Shown here piece after piece: positions 1-9,371 of a stretch of 64,000 bases of DNA. The DNA comes from Paenibacillus contaminans. GTDB taxonomy: Bacteria; Bacillota; Bacilli; Paenibacillales; NBRC-103111. The notes under the pieces are model-generated. The model saw nothing but the letters and a program-made list of their open reading frames with translations. It searched no databases and was not told the DNA's origin. The DNA lies in the NCBI RefSeq assembly GCF_003285015.1, contig NZ_QMFB01000006.1, positions 248,001 through 312,000 on the forward strand. The letters are read 5' to 3'. Each line of letters starts with the position of its first letter. Positions within the stretch are counted from its first letter, which is position 1. The position numbers were made by a program, and so were the translations under genes.

Positions 1-1118
1 TTATTTTAGGCAATATTTCCGGCAAGCAGCCGGACGTGGCGTTAGGCGTCGATACGGCGATGCCGATTGACTTTGCAACCCGCGGCGCACTGACGGATTT
101 ATCCGGGTTTCCCGACTACGATGAAGTTGCCAAGCGCTTCCACCCCGGCGCGCTATCCGTGTTTCATTATGATCGGAAAGACTATGCATTGCCCGAAATA
201 CAAGGATTTAACGTTCTGCTTTACCGGACGGATATTATGGAGGAACTCGGGTTAAACACTCCGGATACATGGAATGATGTTCTGCGGATGCTGCCGACGC
301 TGCAGCAAAACGGATTCGATTTTTATATTCCGCCCAAAGACGGATTGCCGTTCCTGTATCAACAGGGCGCTTCCTATTATTCGGCCGACGGCTTGCGCTC
401 CGCGCTTGACAGCGAAGAAGCGCTGCAAGGCTTTGAGCAATGGACGGATATGTTCAACTTATACCAAATGCCGAAGGAAGTGCCGAGCTTCTATAGCCAC
501 TTTCGAATCGGCGACATTCCGATTGGCGTCGTCGACTTCAATACATATATGCAAGTTCAATTTGCCGCTCCTGAGCTGGCGGGACGTTGGAAGGTCGCTC
601 CGATTCCCGGCACGAAGCAGGCTGACGGGACGGTTGTGCGCTGGTCCGGCGGCGCTTTGCAGGCCGGGGTCATCTTTCAAAAATCCGGGAAGCAATCGGA
701 GGCTTGGGAATTCTTGAAATGGTGGACATCGACGGACACTCAGCGGCGCTTCGGAACCGACATCGAAGCTTTGTACGGACCGGAGTACCGATGGAATACG
801 GCCAATATGGAGGCCTTCGAACAACTGCCGTGGCCAAAGCAAGACCTTAAACCGATAAGGGAACAGCTTCAATGGTACAAGGAGGTTCCCCAGCTTCCCG
901 GAGGTTACTATACGGGCAGGCATTTGGAAATCGCGTGGAATAAAGTCGTGTTGGAGCGTAAAAATCCGCGTATCGCCATGGAACAAGCGGTCGCCGATAT
1001 TAATCGGGAAATGGAACGGAAGCAGGTCGAGTTCGGACTGAGAGATCGGAACGGTACGTTGCTGCATACGCTTGATATTCCTCAACTGGTACGACCCTGG
1101 AAAGGAGTGGAGCCATGA
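1..1118 (+). CDS. ABC sugar-binding protein, 5' end cut by window edge
   Basis: C-terminal part of a family 1 extracellular solute-binding protein, which captures a sugar or oligosaccharide outside the membrane and hands it to ABC permeases. The frame is open from the first bases of the window, with codons reading ILGNISGKQPDVA before the first GTG at 36, so that GTG is not a real start and the signal peptide lies upstream. Typical features are the DxxTYMQVQFAAPELAGRWKV stretch, the WSGGAL segment and the EAWEFLKWW helix near the C-terminus. The TGA stop overlaps the next start as ATGA, so it is translationally coupled to the first permease. The substrate cannot be read from sequence. Confidence 0.9.
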   Translation, partial: ILGNISGKQPDVALGVDTAMPIDFATRGALTDLSGFPDYDEVAKRFHPGALSVFHYDRKDYALPEIQGFNVLLYRTDIMEELGLNTPDTWNDVLRMLPTLQQNGFDFYIPPKDGLPFLYQQGASYYSADGLRSALDSEEALQGFEQWTDMFNLYQMPKEVPSFYSHFRIGDIPIGVVDFNTYMQVQFAAPELAGRWKVAPIPGTKQADGTVVRWSGGALQAGVIFQKSGKQSEAWEFLKWWTSTDTQRRFGTDIEALYGPEYRWNTANMEAFEQLPWPKQDLKPIREQLQWYKEVPQLPGGYYTGRHLEIAWNKVVLERKNPRIAMEQAVADINREMERKQVEFGLRDRNGTLLHTLDIPQLVRPWKGVEP

Positions 1119-2053
1119 GTTCCGCTGCATTAATGAAACGGAGATGGCGAGCATTATTGACGACGTTATGGAAGCAGCGGGTTTCCTATCTGTTCATCGC
1201 TCCCTTTATGATCTGTTTCACGGTGTTCATCGTTATTCCGATCGTATTGGCAAACGCGCTGGCGTTTTTCTCGTTTGATGCTATATCCATGCCGACCTTT
1301 ATCGGATGGGATAACTTTTTAGCCATTTTGACGCAGGATCGCATTTTTTTACAAAATGCAATTCCGAATACGTTTAAATTCGCCATTATTGTCGGTCCGC
1401 TCGGATATTCTCTATCCTTTTTGCTGGCATGGCTGATCCATCAGCTTCCCAAGCGAATCCGCGATATATTCACGATTGCCATTTACACGCCTTCTTTATC
1501 TGCGGGCGTCGCCATGTCGGTCGTATGGCTGGTCATTTTCAACGGCGACCGAATCGGCTACTTGAACAACTTTCTGCTGTCGATCGGTGTCGTGCAGGAT
1601 CCGCAGTTATGGCTTCAGGATCCGCAATATTTTATGAACATTATGATTATCGTTTCATTGTGGGCGAGTATGGGCGTCGGATTTCTGGCAATGCTGGCAG
1701 GCTTGCAAACCGTAAACACGGAACTGTACGAGGCAGGCGCAATAGACGGCATATCGAACAGGCTTCAAGAAATTTATTATATTACGATTCCGGCCATTAA
1801 ACCGCAAATGCTTTTCGGCGCGATCATGTCGGTCGTCGGAACGCTGAAGGCGGGAGCGATCGGCGCCTTGCTGGCAGGTTCACCGATTACGCCGCAGTAT
1901 TCCGGGCATCTCATTACGAATCATATCGAAGATTATGCCTTTATCCGTTACGAGCTTGGTTACGCTTCGGCGTTGTCCGTCGTTCTGCTCCTTCTCGTTT
2001 ACGGAAGCTCCAGGCTGTCGTTCCGGTTATTCTCATCGAAGGGAGAGGAATAA
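1115..2053 (+). CDS. sugar ABC transporter permease (MalF-like)
   Basis: 312-residue inner-membrane permease of a CUT1-type carbohydrate importer. The N-terminal helix (about residues 22-45, LFIAPFMICFTVFIVIPIVLA) is followed by about five more membrane segments. The cytoplasmic EAA loop that docks with the ATPase reads YEAGAIDGISNRLQEIYYIT near residue 210. Start ATG 1115 overlaps the binding-protein stop by 4 bp. It forms a heterodimer in all likelihood with the product of 2055-2972. No ATPase gene lies nearby. Family assignment is firm; the substrate is unknown. Confidence 0.93.
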   Translation: MSSAALMKRRWRALLTTLWKQRVSYLFIAPFMICFTVFIVIPIVLANALAFFSFDAISMPTFIGWDNFLAILTQDRIFLQNAIPNTFKFAIIVGPLGYSLSFLLAWLIHQLPKRIRDIFTIAIYTPSLSAGVAMSVVWLVIFNGDRIGYLNNFLLSIGVVQDPQLWLQDPQYFMNIMIIVSLWASMGVGFLAMLAGLQTVNTELYEAGAIDGISNRLQEIYYITIPAIKPQMLFGAIMSVVGTLKAGAIGALLAGSPITPQYSGHLITNHIEDYAFIRYELGYASALSVVLLLLVYGSSRLSFRLFSSKGEE

Positions 2054-2054
2054 A

Positions 2055-2972
2055 ATGGGACCGAAGCTTGTTCATATTCCGACTTCCAAAGTAGGAAAGC
2101 GGAGAATAAGGCTGTCGCTTGCGCGCTGGAAGAAAATCGATTTGTTCCAAGTATTTGCGATGACCGGTCTCACATTATTGGCGATATTCATGTTATTGCC
2201 GATCGTATTTATTATGAACCATGCTTTCAAGCCGATCAGCGAATTGTTTTTGTATCCGCCCAGGTTTTGGACAAATCAACCGACGCTGTTCAATTTCCAG
2301 CAGCTTCTCCTGAAATCGCAGACGGCAGTTATCCCGTTTTCCCGTTATTTGTTCAACAGTGTGCTTACTACTTTAGTTACGGTTGCAGGAACCATTTTCG
2401 TCAGCTCGATGGCGGCATACGCATTTGCCAAACAAAGATTCATCGGCAGGGAACTGTTTTTTTCCTTTACGATTGTCGCGCTTATGTTCGCCCCCGAGAC
2501 CGTTGCCATACCGCGTTATTTGGTTATCGCCAACTTGGGCATTATGGATACTTTTCTCGTTCACGTGCTGCCGCTCCTTGCCGCGCCTGTAGGCGTGTTT
2601 TTGATGAAGCAGTTTATGGAACAGATTCCCAATGAGCTGATCGAAGCGGCAAAAATTGACGGAGCGAAGGAATTTGTCGTATTTTTCCGAATTGCTCTGC
2701 CGATTTGTATGCCGGCGGTTGCCACCATCGGGATACTCGCTTTCCAAGGCTCATGGTCGCAGACCGAAACGTCGGTATTGTTCACGCAAACCGAATCGAT
2801 GAAAACACTTCCTTATTTCACGATGACGTTAACAAACGGGCTGGCGAACAACGTGGTCGGACAAGGGGTTGCCGCTGCGGCCGGATTAATGATGTTCGTT
2901 CCGAATTTGGTCGTCTTCCTGTTGTTTCAACGCAGAGTGCTAAATACGATGGCACATTCGGGAATTAAATAA
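2055..2972 (+). CDS. carbohydrate ABC transporter permease (MalG-like)
   Basis: 305-residue partner permease of the preceding gene. I chose ATG 2055, one base after the upstream stop, because the Shine-Dalgarno GGGAGAGGA lies just before it; the frame is open further upstream, but that stretch overlaps the neighbour and does not look like family sequence. The first membrane segment is about residues 33-55, and the EAA loop (IEAAKIDGAKEFVVFFRIAL) lies near residue 195. The C-terminus (MMFVPNLVVFLLFQRRVLNTMAHSGIK) is typical of the MalG side. It is the third gene of the long plus-strand operon. Confidence 0.93.
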   Translation: MGPKLVHIPTSKVGKRRIRLSLARWKKIDLFQVFAMTGLTLLAIFMLLPIVFIMNHAFKPISELFLYPPRFWTNQPTLFNFQQLLLKSQTAVIPFSRYLFNSVLTTLVTVAGTIFVSSMAAYAFAKQRFIGRELFFSFTIVALMFAPETVAIPRYLVIANLGIMDTFLVHVLPLLAAPVGVFLMKQFMEQIPNELIEAAKIDGAKEFVVFFRIALPICMPAVATIGILAFQGSWSQTETSVLFTQTESMKTLPYFTMTLTNGLANNVVGQGVAAAAGLMMFVPNLVVFLLFQRRVLNTMAHSGIK

Positions 2973-2984
2973 AGGAGTGTAACG

Positions 2985-5114
2985 ATGCCTACAAGCATGA
3001 AGACGCTCAGGCGGGTATTGATAACCATGATGGCAATTGCCTTCGGAGTCGTTCTCTTTCGGGGAGCGGACCGGCCGGTTTATGCCGAGCTGCCCTATAC
3101 GACTTATTCAAGCGATTCGAACAACGTATGGATAAGAACGCCCAATGCATTCGTACCGAAAGACGTATGGGGCGGCCTGAACCATCCGGAAGATTTATTC
3201 ATGACGGCCAAGGATGAATTGTATGTTGCGGATTCAGGCAATAACCGCATCGTGCAGCTTGATTTGGAGGGCCGCATCGTCCGGACGATACCTGAATCGA
3301 CAGATCCGGAGCCGAAGGCGAAGCTGCGGAAACCGGAAGGCGTATTTGTAACGGAGAAAGGCGAAATCTACGTGGCGGATACCGGGAGCCGCAGAGTGGC
3401 CGTATTCGACCAAGAAGGAAAGTTCGCAAAAGAATATGTCGCCCCGTCTTCCGAGCTTCTTCCAAAAACGTTCGTATATGCTCCCCTGAAGGTCATTGTC
3501 GACCAGCGCGGGTACATTTACATGGTTACGAAAGGCGGTTATCAGGGACTGCTCCAGCTTGCGCCCGATGGAACATTCGCGGGTTTCTACGGCGCCAATA
3601 AAGTTCCGACCAGTTGGCTGGACAGCCTGAAGAGGAAGTTTTTCACGGAGGAGCAGCTGAAGGAGGAGCTTTCGCGTTTGCCGGGCTCGGTTACGAATGT
3701 CGCAAGTGACGCTCAAGGATTTATTTTTACGGTCAACAAAGATTTAAAGAGCGGACAGTTGAAACGGCTTAACTTCGGAGGTGTCGACCTCTTGATGAAT
3801 CATAACTTCGCGCCATGGGTGAAGCCGTTGGATAAGTTTTCCTTTCAGGATGTGCACGTGGACTCGAACGGGGTCATGTCGGTGGCGGAAACCGCCGAAG
3901 GCAAAATCTATCAGTATGATAAATACGGCCAGTTGTTGTTCGTATTCGGCGCGACATCCACCGGCTCGGAGCAGAGGCTGGGAACGTTCAAGCGGATGAC
4001 GAGTATCGTCGCGGATTCGTACGGCTCCCTCTATATAGCCGATGGGGAACTGAATCGCATTCAAATCATGAAGCGCACGCATTACGGAGAACTGGTCCAC
4101 CAAGCTTCTTATATGGACAATCAAGGCAAGTATGCAGAAGCCCGGAAGCTGTGGGAAGAAATTCGCCGCTTGAACGGGATGAACGACAGGGCTTACTTGG
4201 GTATAGCCAAGGCGATGTTCAAAGACGGGGAATACGAGCAGGCCATGACATACTTCGAACAAGCGAAGGATAAGGAAGGTTATTCGGAATCGTACTGGCA
4301 GGTGCGCATGAATTTCTTGCTACGCTTCTTCGGTACGGGTATGACGATATTGGTTATTGCTTTATGCGGTTTTATTGTTGGTCGGAAAATCATTAGAAGC
4401 CGCAAAAAAAGCGTGTTTGCCCGCGATCAGGGCGAATCGGTGACGGAAATTGCGACGGAGGAAAACCGCCGATGGGCGAACCGGGCTCGCGAACTGGCCG
4501 AGCCGTGGAAGTTGATGCTTGCAGCGCTGTGGCATCCGATGAACGGGATGTACGATATTGCCTCATCGACTCAGCTGAGATGGCGATTCGCCCTGAGCTT
4601 TGTCGTACTCGGCTTTATCCTCATCATTGCCGGCAAAGCGGTCGTAAGCATGCTGTTCGCCGCGCAGCGGTTCGAAACTTTGAATCTGGCCATGGAGGCA
4701 ATGAAATATTTCCTGCCTTGGCTGTCCTGGATCGTCGCCAACTATTTGACGGGATCGGTTATGCGCGGCGAAGGCTCGTTCGGCAAAGTTTTTGTCGTGA
4801 ACAGCTATGCGTTGGCGCCGTACATTTTATTTATTTTACCGCTTCAGTGGTTGTCGAACGCGCTGACTTTGCAAGAAGAGATTTTTTATACGGCGGCTCA
4901 TTATTTGATTGTAATATGGGTGCTTATTCTGATCTTTGTCGGTACTCAGAATGTGCATAATTATAATTTGAAAGAAGCGATCGGCATGATGTCGGTTTCC
5001 GTTGTCACGTTTCTCTGCCTGTGGGTATTCGGTTTCGTGCTGATCGGTTTGATTTATCAGGCGACCGACTTTGTAGCCGGTTTTGGGCGGGAGGTGTGGT
5101 CACGTGTTCGATAA
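2985..5114 (+). CDS. NHL-repeat / TPR / Yip1-domain membrane protein
   Basis: 709 residues in three parts. After a signal-anchor (about residues 9-32) comes an NHL beta-propeller region (roughly 45-365), with repeated blades such as ELYVADSGNNRIVQLD, EIYVADTGSRRVAVFD and SLYIADGELNRIQIMK. A short TPR-like helical pair (about 370-430, including GEYEQAMTYFEQAKDKEGY) leads into a membrane helix (about 445-465). The C-terminal third is a multi-helix Yip1-like membrane domain (about 535-705). The propeller should face outside. AAAGGAG precedes ATG 2985 and the end overlaps the next gene by 11 bp. Its place between permease pairs suggests a scaffold or sensing role in the transport system, which is inference. 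Confidence 0.85.
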   Translation: MPTSMKTLRRVLITMMAIAFGVVLFRGADRPVYAELPYTTYSSDSNNVWIRTPNAFVPKDVWGGLNHPEDLFMTAKDELYVADSGNNRIVQLDLEGRIVRTIPESTDPEPKAKLRKPEGVFVTEKGEIYVADTGSRRVAVFDQEGKFAKEYVAPSSELLPKTFVYAPLKVIVDQRGYIYMVTKGGYQGLLQLAPDGTFAGFYGANKVPTSWLDSLKRKFFTEEQLKEELSRLPGSVTNVASDAQGFIFTVNKDLKSGQLKRLNFGGVDLLMNHNFAPWVKPLDKFSFQDVHVDSNGVMSVAETAEGKIYQYDKYGQLLFVFGATSTGSEQRLGTFKRMTSIVADSYGSLYIADGELNRIQIMKRTHYGELVHQASYMDNQGKYAEARKLWEEIRRLNGMNDRAYLGIAKAMFKDGEYEQAMTYFEQAKDKEGYSESYWQVRMNFLLRFFGTGMTILVIALCGFIVGRKIIRSRKKSVFARDQGESVTEIATEENRRWANRARELAEPWKLMLAALWHPMNGMYDIASSTQLRWRFALSFVVLGFILIIAGKAVVSMLFAAQRFETLNLAMEAMKYFLPWLSWIVANYLTGSVMRGEGSFGKVFVVNSYALAPYILFILPLQWLSNALTLQEEIFYTAAHYLIVIWVLILIFVGTQNVHNYNLKEAIGMMSVSVVTFLCLWVFGFVLIGLIYQATDFVAGFGREVWSRVR

Positions 5115-7389
5115 AGCGAAGAAGCCGTTTTACCTGAGGTATTGGAAAAGAGGAGCGGCGGCGTTGGCTGTCATACTGATCGTCGTCACGGCCGTCTGGT
5201 GGTTGAACCGTCCCGCAGCCGTCGTTTTTAACCCGGATAATCTTTCAAAGGAGGATGCCGCGACCTTTTTCTCCGGATTGAACGTTACGTCCGATGTGCC
5301 TCAAGGAGAATCCCGTAACCTCAATGGCGTGCAATGGTTCAAGGCATATGAGCAGGACAAGGCTGCATTATGGTTTGATCCGAAGAGCGGACAAATAGCG
5401 ATCGAGGATAAGAACAGCGGAATCATGTGGCGCAGCAACCCGGATTCGGCAGCTTTGGCGAAGGATACGACAAAAGGATTATGGCGCACCCATCTGGAGT
5501 CTCCAATCGTTCTGAGTTACCTGAACGCCGAAGGGACGCAAATCAAAGATACGAATCTGAAGGATATACCGACTACCGTAAAATGGCACAACATCACAGA
5601 TGGAGTAGCCATGATGTACGTTGTAGAAGAGCTCGGCTTCCAATTTTATGTTTCATACCGATTGGAAAATAATCAACTGATTGCCCGCATACCGGAACAA
5701 GGGATCTTAGAGACGAAAAAAAGTATGTTATTGGAGCTAAATCTCCTTCCGTTTATGGGGGCGGCCTTGAACGGGGCAGACGGTTATTTGCTCGTACCGG
5801 ACGGTCCAGGCGGCTTGATCCGCTTCAACAAAGAAGATCTCGATTTAATGAATGCCTATAATCAACCGGTGTACGGACAGGATTTGTCGATTCCCGCCGA
5901 TACTCCTGCAACGAGAAGAACACCTGTTTCCTATCCGGTATTCGGTATCAATTCGGGGCAGGCAGGCTTTGTCGCCGTTATCGAGGAGGGAGCTGCAAGA
6001 GCGAATGTCGTAGCGACTCCGGCCGGTATTTCGACCCAATTCAATGAGGCGCATGCCAAGTTCGTATACCGCCGGTTTTATAGTCAACCGACAGGCCTGA
6101 CATCGAGCATTCTGTCGTATGAAAAAACGATGCCTTACGAAGCGGTTTCGGTTCGCTATATGTTTCTCGATCAGGCAAATGCGGATTATGTAGGCATGGC
6201 GCAAGCTTACCGGGACTACTTGATGAAGCATCGCAAAGTAGAGCGGCTCGATTCGAAAACCGGTCAGTCTCCTTTGCAGCTTCAGTTCGTTATCGGCGCC
6301 GGCGAATCTACGCCGCTTGGAGAGAATACCAGGATCGCAACGACGTTTAAGCAGGTTGAGGAAATCGTTCAACGCCTCATCGGGCAAGGCGTAACCAATA
6401 TCGAGGTCGGATTGTCAGGCTGGCAAAACGGCGGAGATCCGGGGAATTTGCCGAAGCGTTTTCCGATTGAAGAGAAGGCGGGCGGAGAAGAGGGGCTTCG
6501 CAAGCTGATCGCCGAATTACGTTCAAAAGGCATTCGGGTAAGCTTGAATGATCGGCTGGATACGGCTTCCAACTCGCGGAGCAACGGATTTACTCCCGGC
6601 TCGGACGGGATTCAATCCATCATCGGCACGCCGCTAACCTATAAGAACGCTGCGGACGAAACCATCTATTTGATCAGCCCGGTAAGGAATGCAGAGAAAT
6701 ACGTGCCGGACCTGATTGAAAAGTGGAAGAAAACAGGGCTCGCTAGCGCCAATTTGGTTAACATGGGGACCCGTCTCAACAGCGATTTTCACCCTAGCCG
6801 TAAAATTAGCAGGCAGGAATCCATCTCTTACTCCATCCGTATGACGGATACCGTGCGCCAAGCTTTGGGGAATGTCAAAGTATCGGGAGGGTTCGATTAT
6901 TTATTGAGTCACGTCGACCATATGTTCGACTTTCCCTTTGAATACAATTTCGATCTGATCGTGGATGAACAGGTTCCGTTTTATCCGATAGCCGTTCATG
7001 GCCTTGTTCCTTATTCTTCAGGCCCGGCGAACCTGAGAGAAGATCAAGCCGTGCAATTTTTGCGGGAAATCGAATACGGAGCGGTTCCGAACTTTACACT
7101 CACTTACGAGGATTCGCGAATGTTGAAGCGTACGTCGTATGAAAACATTTTCAGCTCCCAGTATGAAGTGCTCGAACAACAAATTATAGACGAATACGAA
7201 GCGTTATCAAAAACGGGTGTCAGAAACAGTTTCATTATCGGGCATCGCAAGCTTGCCGAAGGCGTCTACGAGACTGAATACGAGAACGGGCGAAAAATTC
7301 GGGTGAACTATACTAACGCCCCTTACCAGGGAAAAGGTTTTTCGATTGAGCCGATGTTCTACCAAGTAGCGAAGGAGGGGGAAAGATGA
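5104..7389 (+). CDS. DUF5696 membrane-anchored protein, possible glycosidase fold
   Basis: 761 residues from GTG 5104, chosen because GGGAGG sits 9-10 bases before it; the in-frame GTG at 5083 has no such site. An N-terminal anchor (about residues 17-35, AALAVILIVVTAVWWLN) leaves the rest outside. Residues about 70-370 look like a beta-supersandwich and contain the VPDGPGGLIRFN segment typical of DUF5696. Residues about 390-720 alternate strands and helices like a TIM barrel (FVIGAG, NIEVGLSGW, IRVSLNDRL, LVNMGTR, KVSGGFDYLLSHVDH). This arrangement recalls glycosidases of the GH31/GH36/GH101 kind, but I see no certified catalytic pair. It is coupled to permeases on both sides. Confidence 0.8.
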   Translation: MFDKAKKPFYLRYWKRGAAALAVILIVVTAVWWLNRPAAVVFNPDNLSKEDAATFFSGLNVTSDVPQGESRNLNGVQWFKAYEQDKAALWFDPKSGQIAIEDKNSGIMWRSNPDSAALAKDTTKGLWRTHLESPIVLSYLNAEGTQIKDTNLKDIPTTVKWHNITDGVAMMYVVEELGFQFYVSYRLENNQLIARIPEQGILETKKSMLLELNLLPFMGAALNGADGYLLVPDGPGGLIRFNKEDLDLMNAYNQPVYGQDLSIPADTPATRRTPVSYPVFGINSGQAGFVAVIEEGAARANVVATPAGISTQFNEAHAKFVYRRFYSQPTGLTSSILSYEKTMPYEAVSVRYMFLDQANADYVGMAQAYRDYLMKHRKVERLDSKTGQSPLQLQFVIGAGESTPLGENTRIATTFKQVEEIVQRLIGQGVTNIEVGLSGWQNGGDPGNLPKRFPIEEKAGGEEGLRKLIAELRSKGIRVSLNDRLDTASNSRSNGFTPGSDGIQSIIGTPLTYKNAADETIYLISPVRNAEKYVPDLIEKWKKTGLASANLVNMGTRLNSDFHPSRKISRQESISYSIRMTDTVRQALGNVKVSGGFDYLLSHVDHMFDFPFEYNFDLIVDEQVPFYPIAVHGLVPYSSGPANLREDQAVQFLREIEYGAVPNFTLTYEDSRMLKRTSYENIFSSQYEVLEQQIIDEYEALSKTGVRNSFIIGHRKLAEGVYETEYENGRKIRVNYTNAPYQGKGFSIEPMFYQVAKEGER

Positions 7390-8312
7390 GCCGGATGGAC
7401 GCGGGATCGGTAATGACCAAGGAAGATCATGCGCGGCATAGAAGAATCCAATCGTTCAAGGATGCCCTGCGCGGATACTTATTCCTGCTGCCCTGGATGA
7501 TCGGGATCGTGATGTTCGTCGCCTATCCGTTAATCTATTCCTTCTTTATCAGCTTTCATAAAGTGGGCGTCAAGAACGACGGATCGGGATTGAAGTACGA
7601 TTTTGTAGGAATGGCCAATTATAAACATGCATTTGTCGTCGATAACATCTTTCCGGTAGAGATGATTCTATTTATGCGCGAAATGGTGCTCACCGTGCCG
7701 ATTACCGTCATTTTCGCCCTTCTGATTTCCGTCATGCTGAACCAGAAGTTCAAGGGCAGAATGCTGTTCCGCGCCGTCTTTTTCCTGCCCGTTATTTTCG
7801 CTTCCGGTCAGGTGCTGCTCGAATTATTCAAACAAGGGCAGGGTTCATTGCCTTTAGTAGAGAGATACAATCTAGCGGACGTCATCTACGATGTGCTGCC
7901 TTTAACCGCAGCCGGTACGGTTATGGATTTGCTCGGCAAGTTCGTCATCATACTCTGGTTCTCCGGCGTGCAAATCATATTGTTTCTGGCGGCATTCCAG
8001 ACGATATCCAGATCGACGTACGAAGCGGCTCAGATCGACGGGGCGACGCCATGGGAGTCATTTTGGAAAATTACGTTTCCCGCCATTTCACCTTTCATTA
8101 TTTTGAATCTCATTTATACGCTAGTGGAGCAGTCATCCAATCCGTTTAATCCGATACTGAGCCATATTCTGAAAAATACGACGGATGCAAACACGGGATA
8201 CGGTTATGCCAGCGCATTAGGATGGATTTACTTTGCATTTATTATGCTGCCGATCATTGCGCTTGTTTTAATTGCTAGACGTCAAAGCAAGAGAACGGAA
8301 GTGACGATATGA
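7386..8312 (+). CDS. sugar ABC transporter permease, second pair, MalF-like
   Basis: 308-residue permease starting at an ATGA overlap with the DUF5696 gene and ending in another ATGA overlap. The first helix is about residues 30-53 (GYLFLLPWMIGIVMFVAYPLIYSF cut short here), and the EAA loop YEAAQIDGATPWESFWKITF lies near residue 215. It has the longer inserted segment between helices 3 and 4 (about 150-175) seen in MalF-type subunits. It is the second MalF-like protein in one operon. Whether the four permeases form two transporters or alternative pairings cannot be told from sequence. Confidence 0.93.
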   Translation: MSRMDAGSVMTKEDHARHRRIQSFKDALRGYLFLLPWMIGIVMFVAYPLIYSFFISFHKVGVKNDGSGLKYDFVGMANYKHAFVVDNIFPVEMILFMREMVLTVPITVIFALLISVMLNQKFKGRMLFRAVFFLPVIFASGQVLLELFKQGQGSLPLVERYNLADVIYDVLPLTAAGTVMDLLGKFVIILWFSGVQIILFLAAFQTISRSTYEAAQIDGATPWESFWKITFPAISPFIILNLIYTLVEQSSNPFNPILSHILKNTTDANTGYGYASALGWIYFAFIMLPIIALVLIARRQSKRTEVTI

Positions 8313-9331
8313 ATGGCGGACAACTACCGGCCGATGACAATCGAAAAATGGGACACTCGACCTTAAAGCATTTGGGGGAGTGGCGGGTCAGGATAAGGTT
8401 AAGCTCGGGAATGCAAAAAAGCCGCATGCTCCTGTTAGGGAAGCACTTTAACGACGGCTGGCTATTCAAGCTGGCGATTTATATCATCTTATCGGCTGCT
8501 GCGTTGTTGTATCTGAACCCGGTCGTCTACATGATATCAACTTCCTTGAAGCATGGTACCGATCTTGTGAATCCCATGATCCGGTGGATTCCGAGCAAAC
8601 TGGAGTGGTCCAATTACGCTTCCGCAATGATCGGCTTGAATTATTGGAAGTCCATTGTGCAGACGGGATGGATATCAATCGCCGCTTCGCTTATGCAAAT
8701 GGCGTCGTGCGCGATTGCAGGTTACGGGTTTGCCAGAATGCGGATACCAGGGAAGCCGGTCTTTTTCTTTATCGTATTGCTGACGTTTCTGATCCCGCCG
8801 CAAACGTTATCGATTCCGCTATACGTGCTTTATTCCAAGCTGGGCTGGCTTAATACGCCTTTGCCCTTGCTCGTTCCCGGCCTGTTTGCACAAGGGTTGA
8901 AGGGCGCGATATTCATTATTATTTTTCGCCAATTTTTTGCCACATTGCCCAAGGAGCTGGAGGAATCCGCCCGTATGGACGGAGCGGGTCCGCTCAAGAC
9001 TTTTTGGCGTATTATGCTGCCGCTGGCCAGACCCGCTCTGCTGATCGTCTTCCTGTTTTCCTTCGTATGGCATTGGAACGATTATTACGAGCCTGCCTTA
9101 TATTTGAAAAACGGAGACTTCACCTTGCTCGCGCAAAGCATGCAATTTCTGCAAGGGAACTTAAACTCGGCCGCCGCTACTGGCTCTTCCATGGGCGGAA
9201 GTTATTTCAGCTTGAACGAGTCGATTACAATGGCGGCAGCCTTCCTGATTATCGCTCCGCCGCTAATCGTGTACATGTTCGCTCAAAGATATTTTGTCGA
9301 GGGCATCGAACGTACGGGAATCGTAGAGTGA
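8309..9331 (+). CDS. carbohydrate ABC transporter permease, second pair, MalG-like
   Basis: 340 residues, longer than usual because about 50 hydrophilic residues precede the first helix (about 52-75, LAIYIILSAAALLYLNPVVY). The EAA loop ESARMDGAGPLKTFWRIML is near residue 215. ATG 8309 overlaps the previous stop by 4 bp, so the long N-terminus is probably genuine, although an internal start closer to the helix is possible. The C-terminal AQRYFVEGIERTGIVE is the classic ending of MalG-type permeases. It closes the transport half of the operon. Confidence 0.92.
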   Translation: MNGGQLPADDNRKMGHSTLKHLGEWRVRIRLSSGMQKSRMLLLGKHFNDGWLFKLAIYIILSAAALLYLNPVVYMISTSLKHGTDLVNPMIRWIPSKLEWSNYASAMIGLNYWKSIVQTGWISIAASLMQMASCAIAGYGFARMRIPGKPVFFFIVLLTFLIPPQTLSIPLYVLYSKLGWLNTPLPLLVPGLFAQGLKGAIFIIIFRQFFATLPKELEESARMDGAGPLKTFWRIMLPLARPALLIVFLFSFVWHWNDYYEPALYLKNGDFTLLAQSMQFLQGNLNSAAATGSSMGGSYFSLNESITMAAAFLIIAPPLIVYMFAQRYFVEGIERTGIVE

Positions 9332-9371
9332 TAAACGAAGATGATTGGTCGAATACGGAGGAGATGCGTAG

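Noticed and set aside
36..38. GTG at 36 as the true start of the first binding protein
   Set aside because: The frame continues to the window edge with family-like sequence, there is no signal peptide at this point and no ribosome binding site.
1935..2054. Forty extra N-terminal residues of the second permease
   Set aside because: They overlap the upstream permease gene, are Cys/Ser/Arg-rich unlike family members, and a clear ribosome binding site favours ATG 2055.
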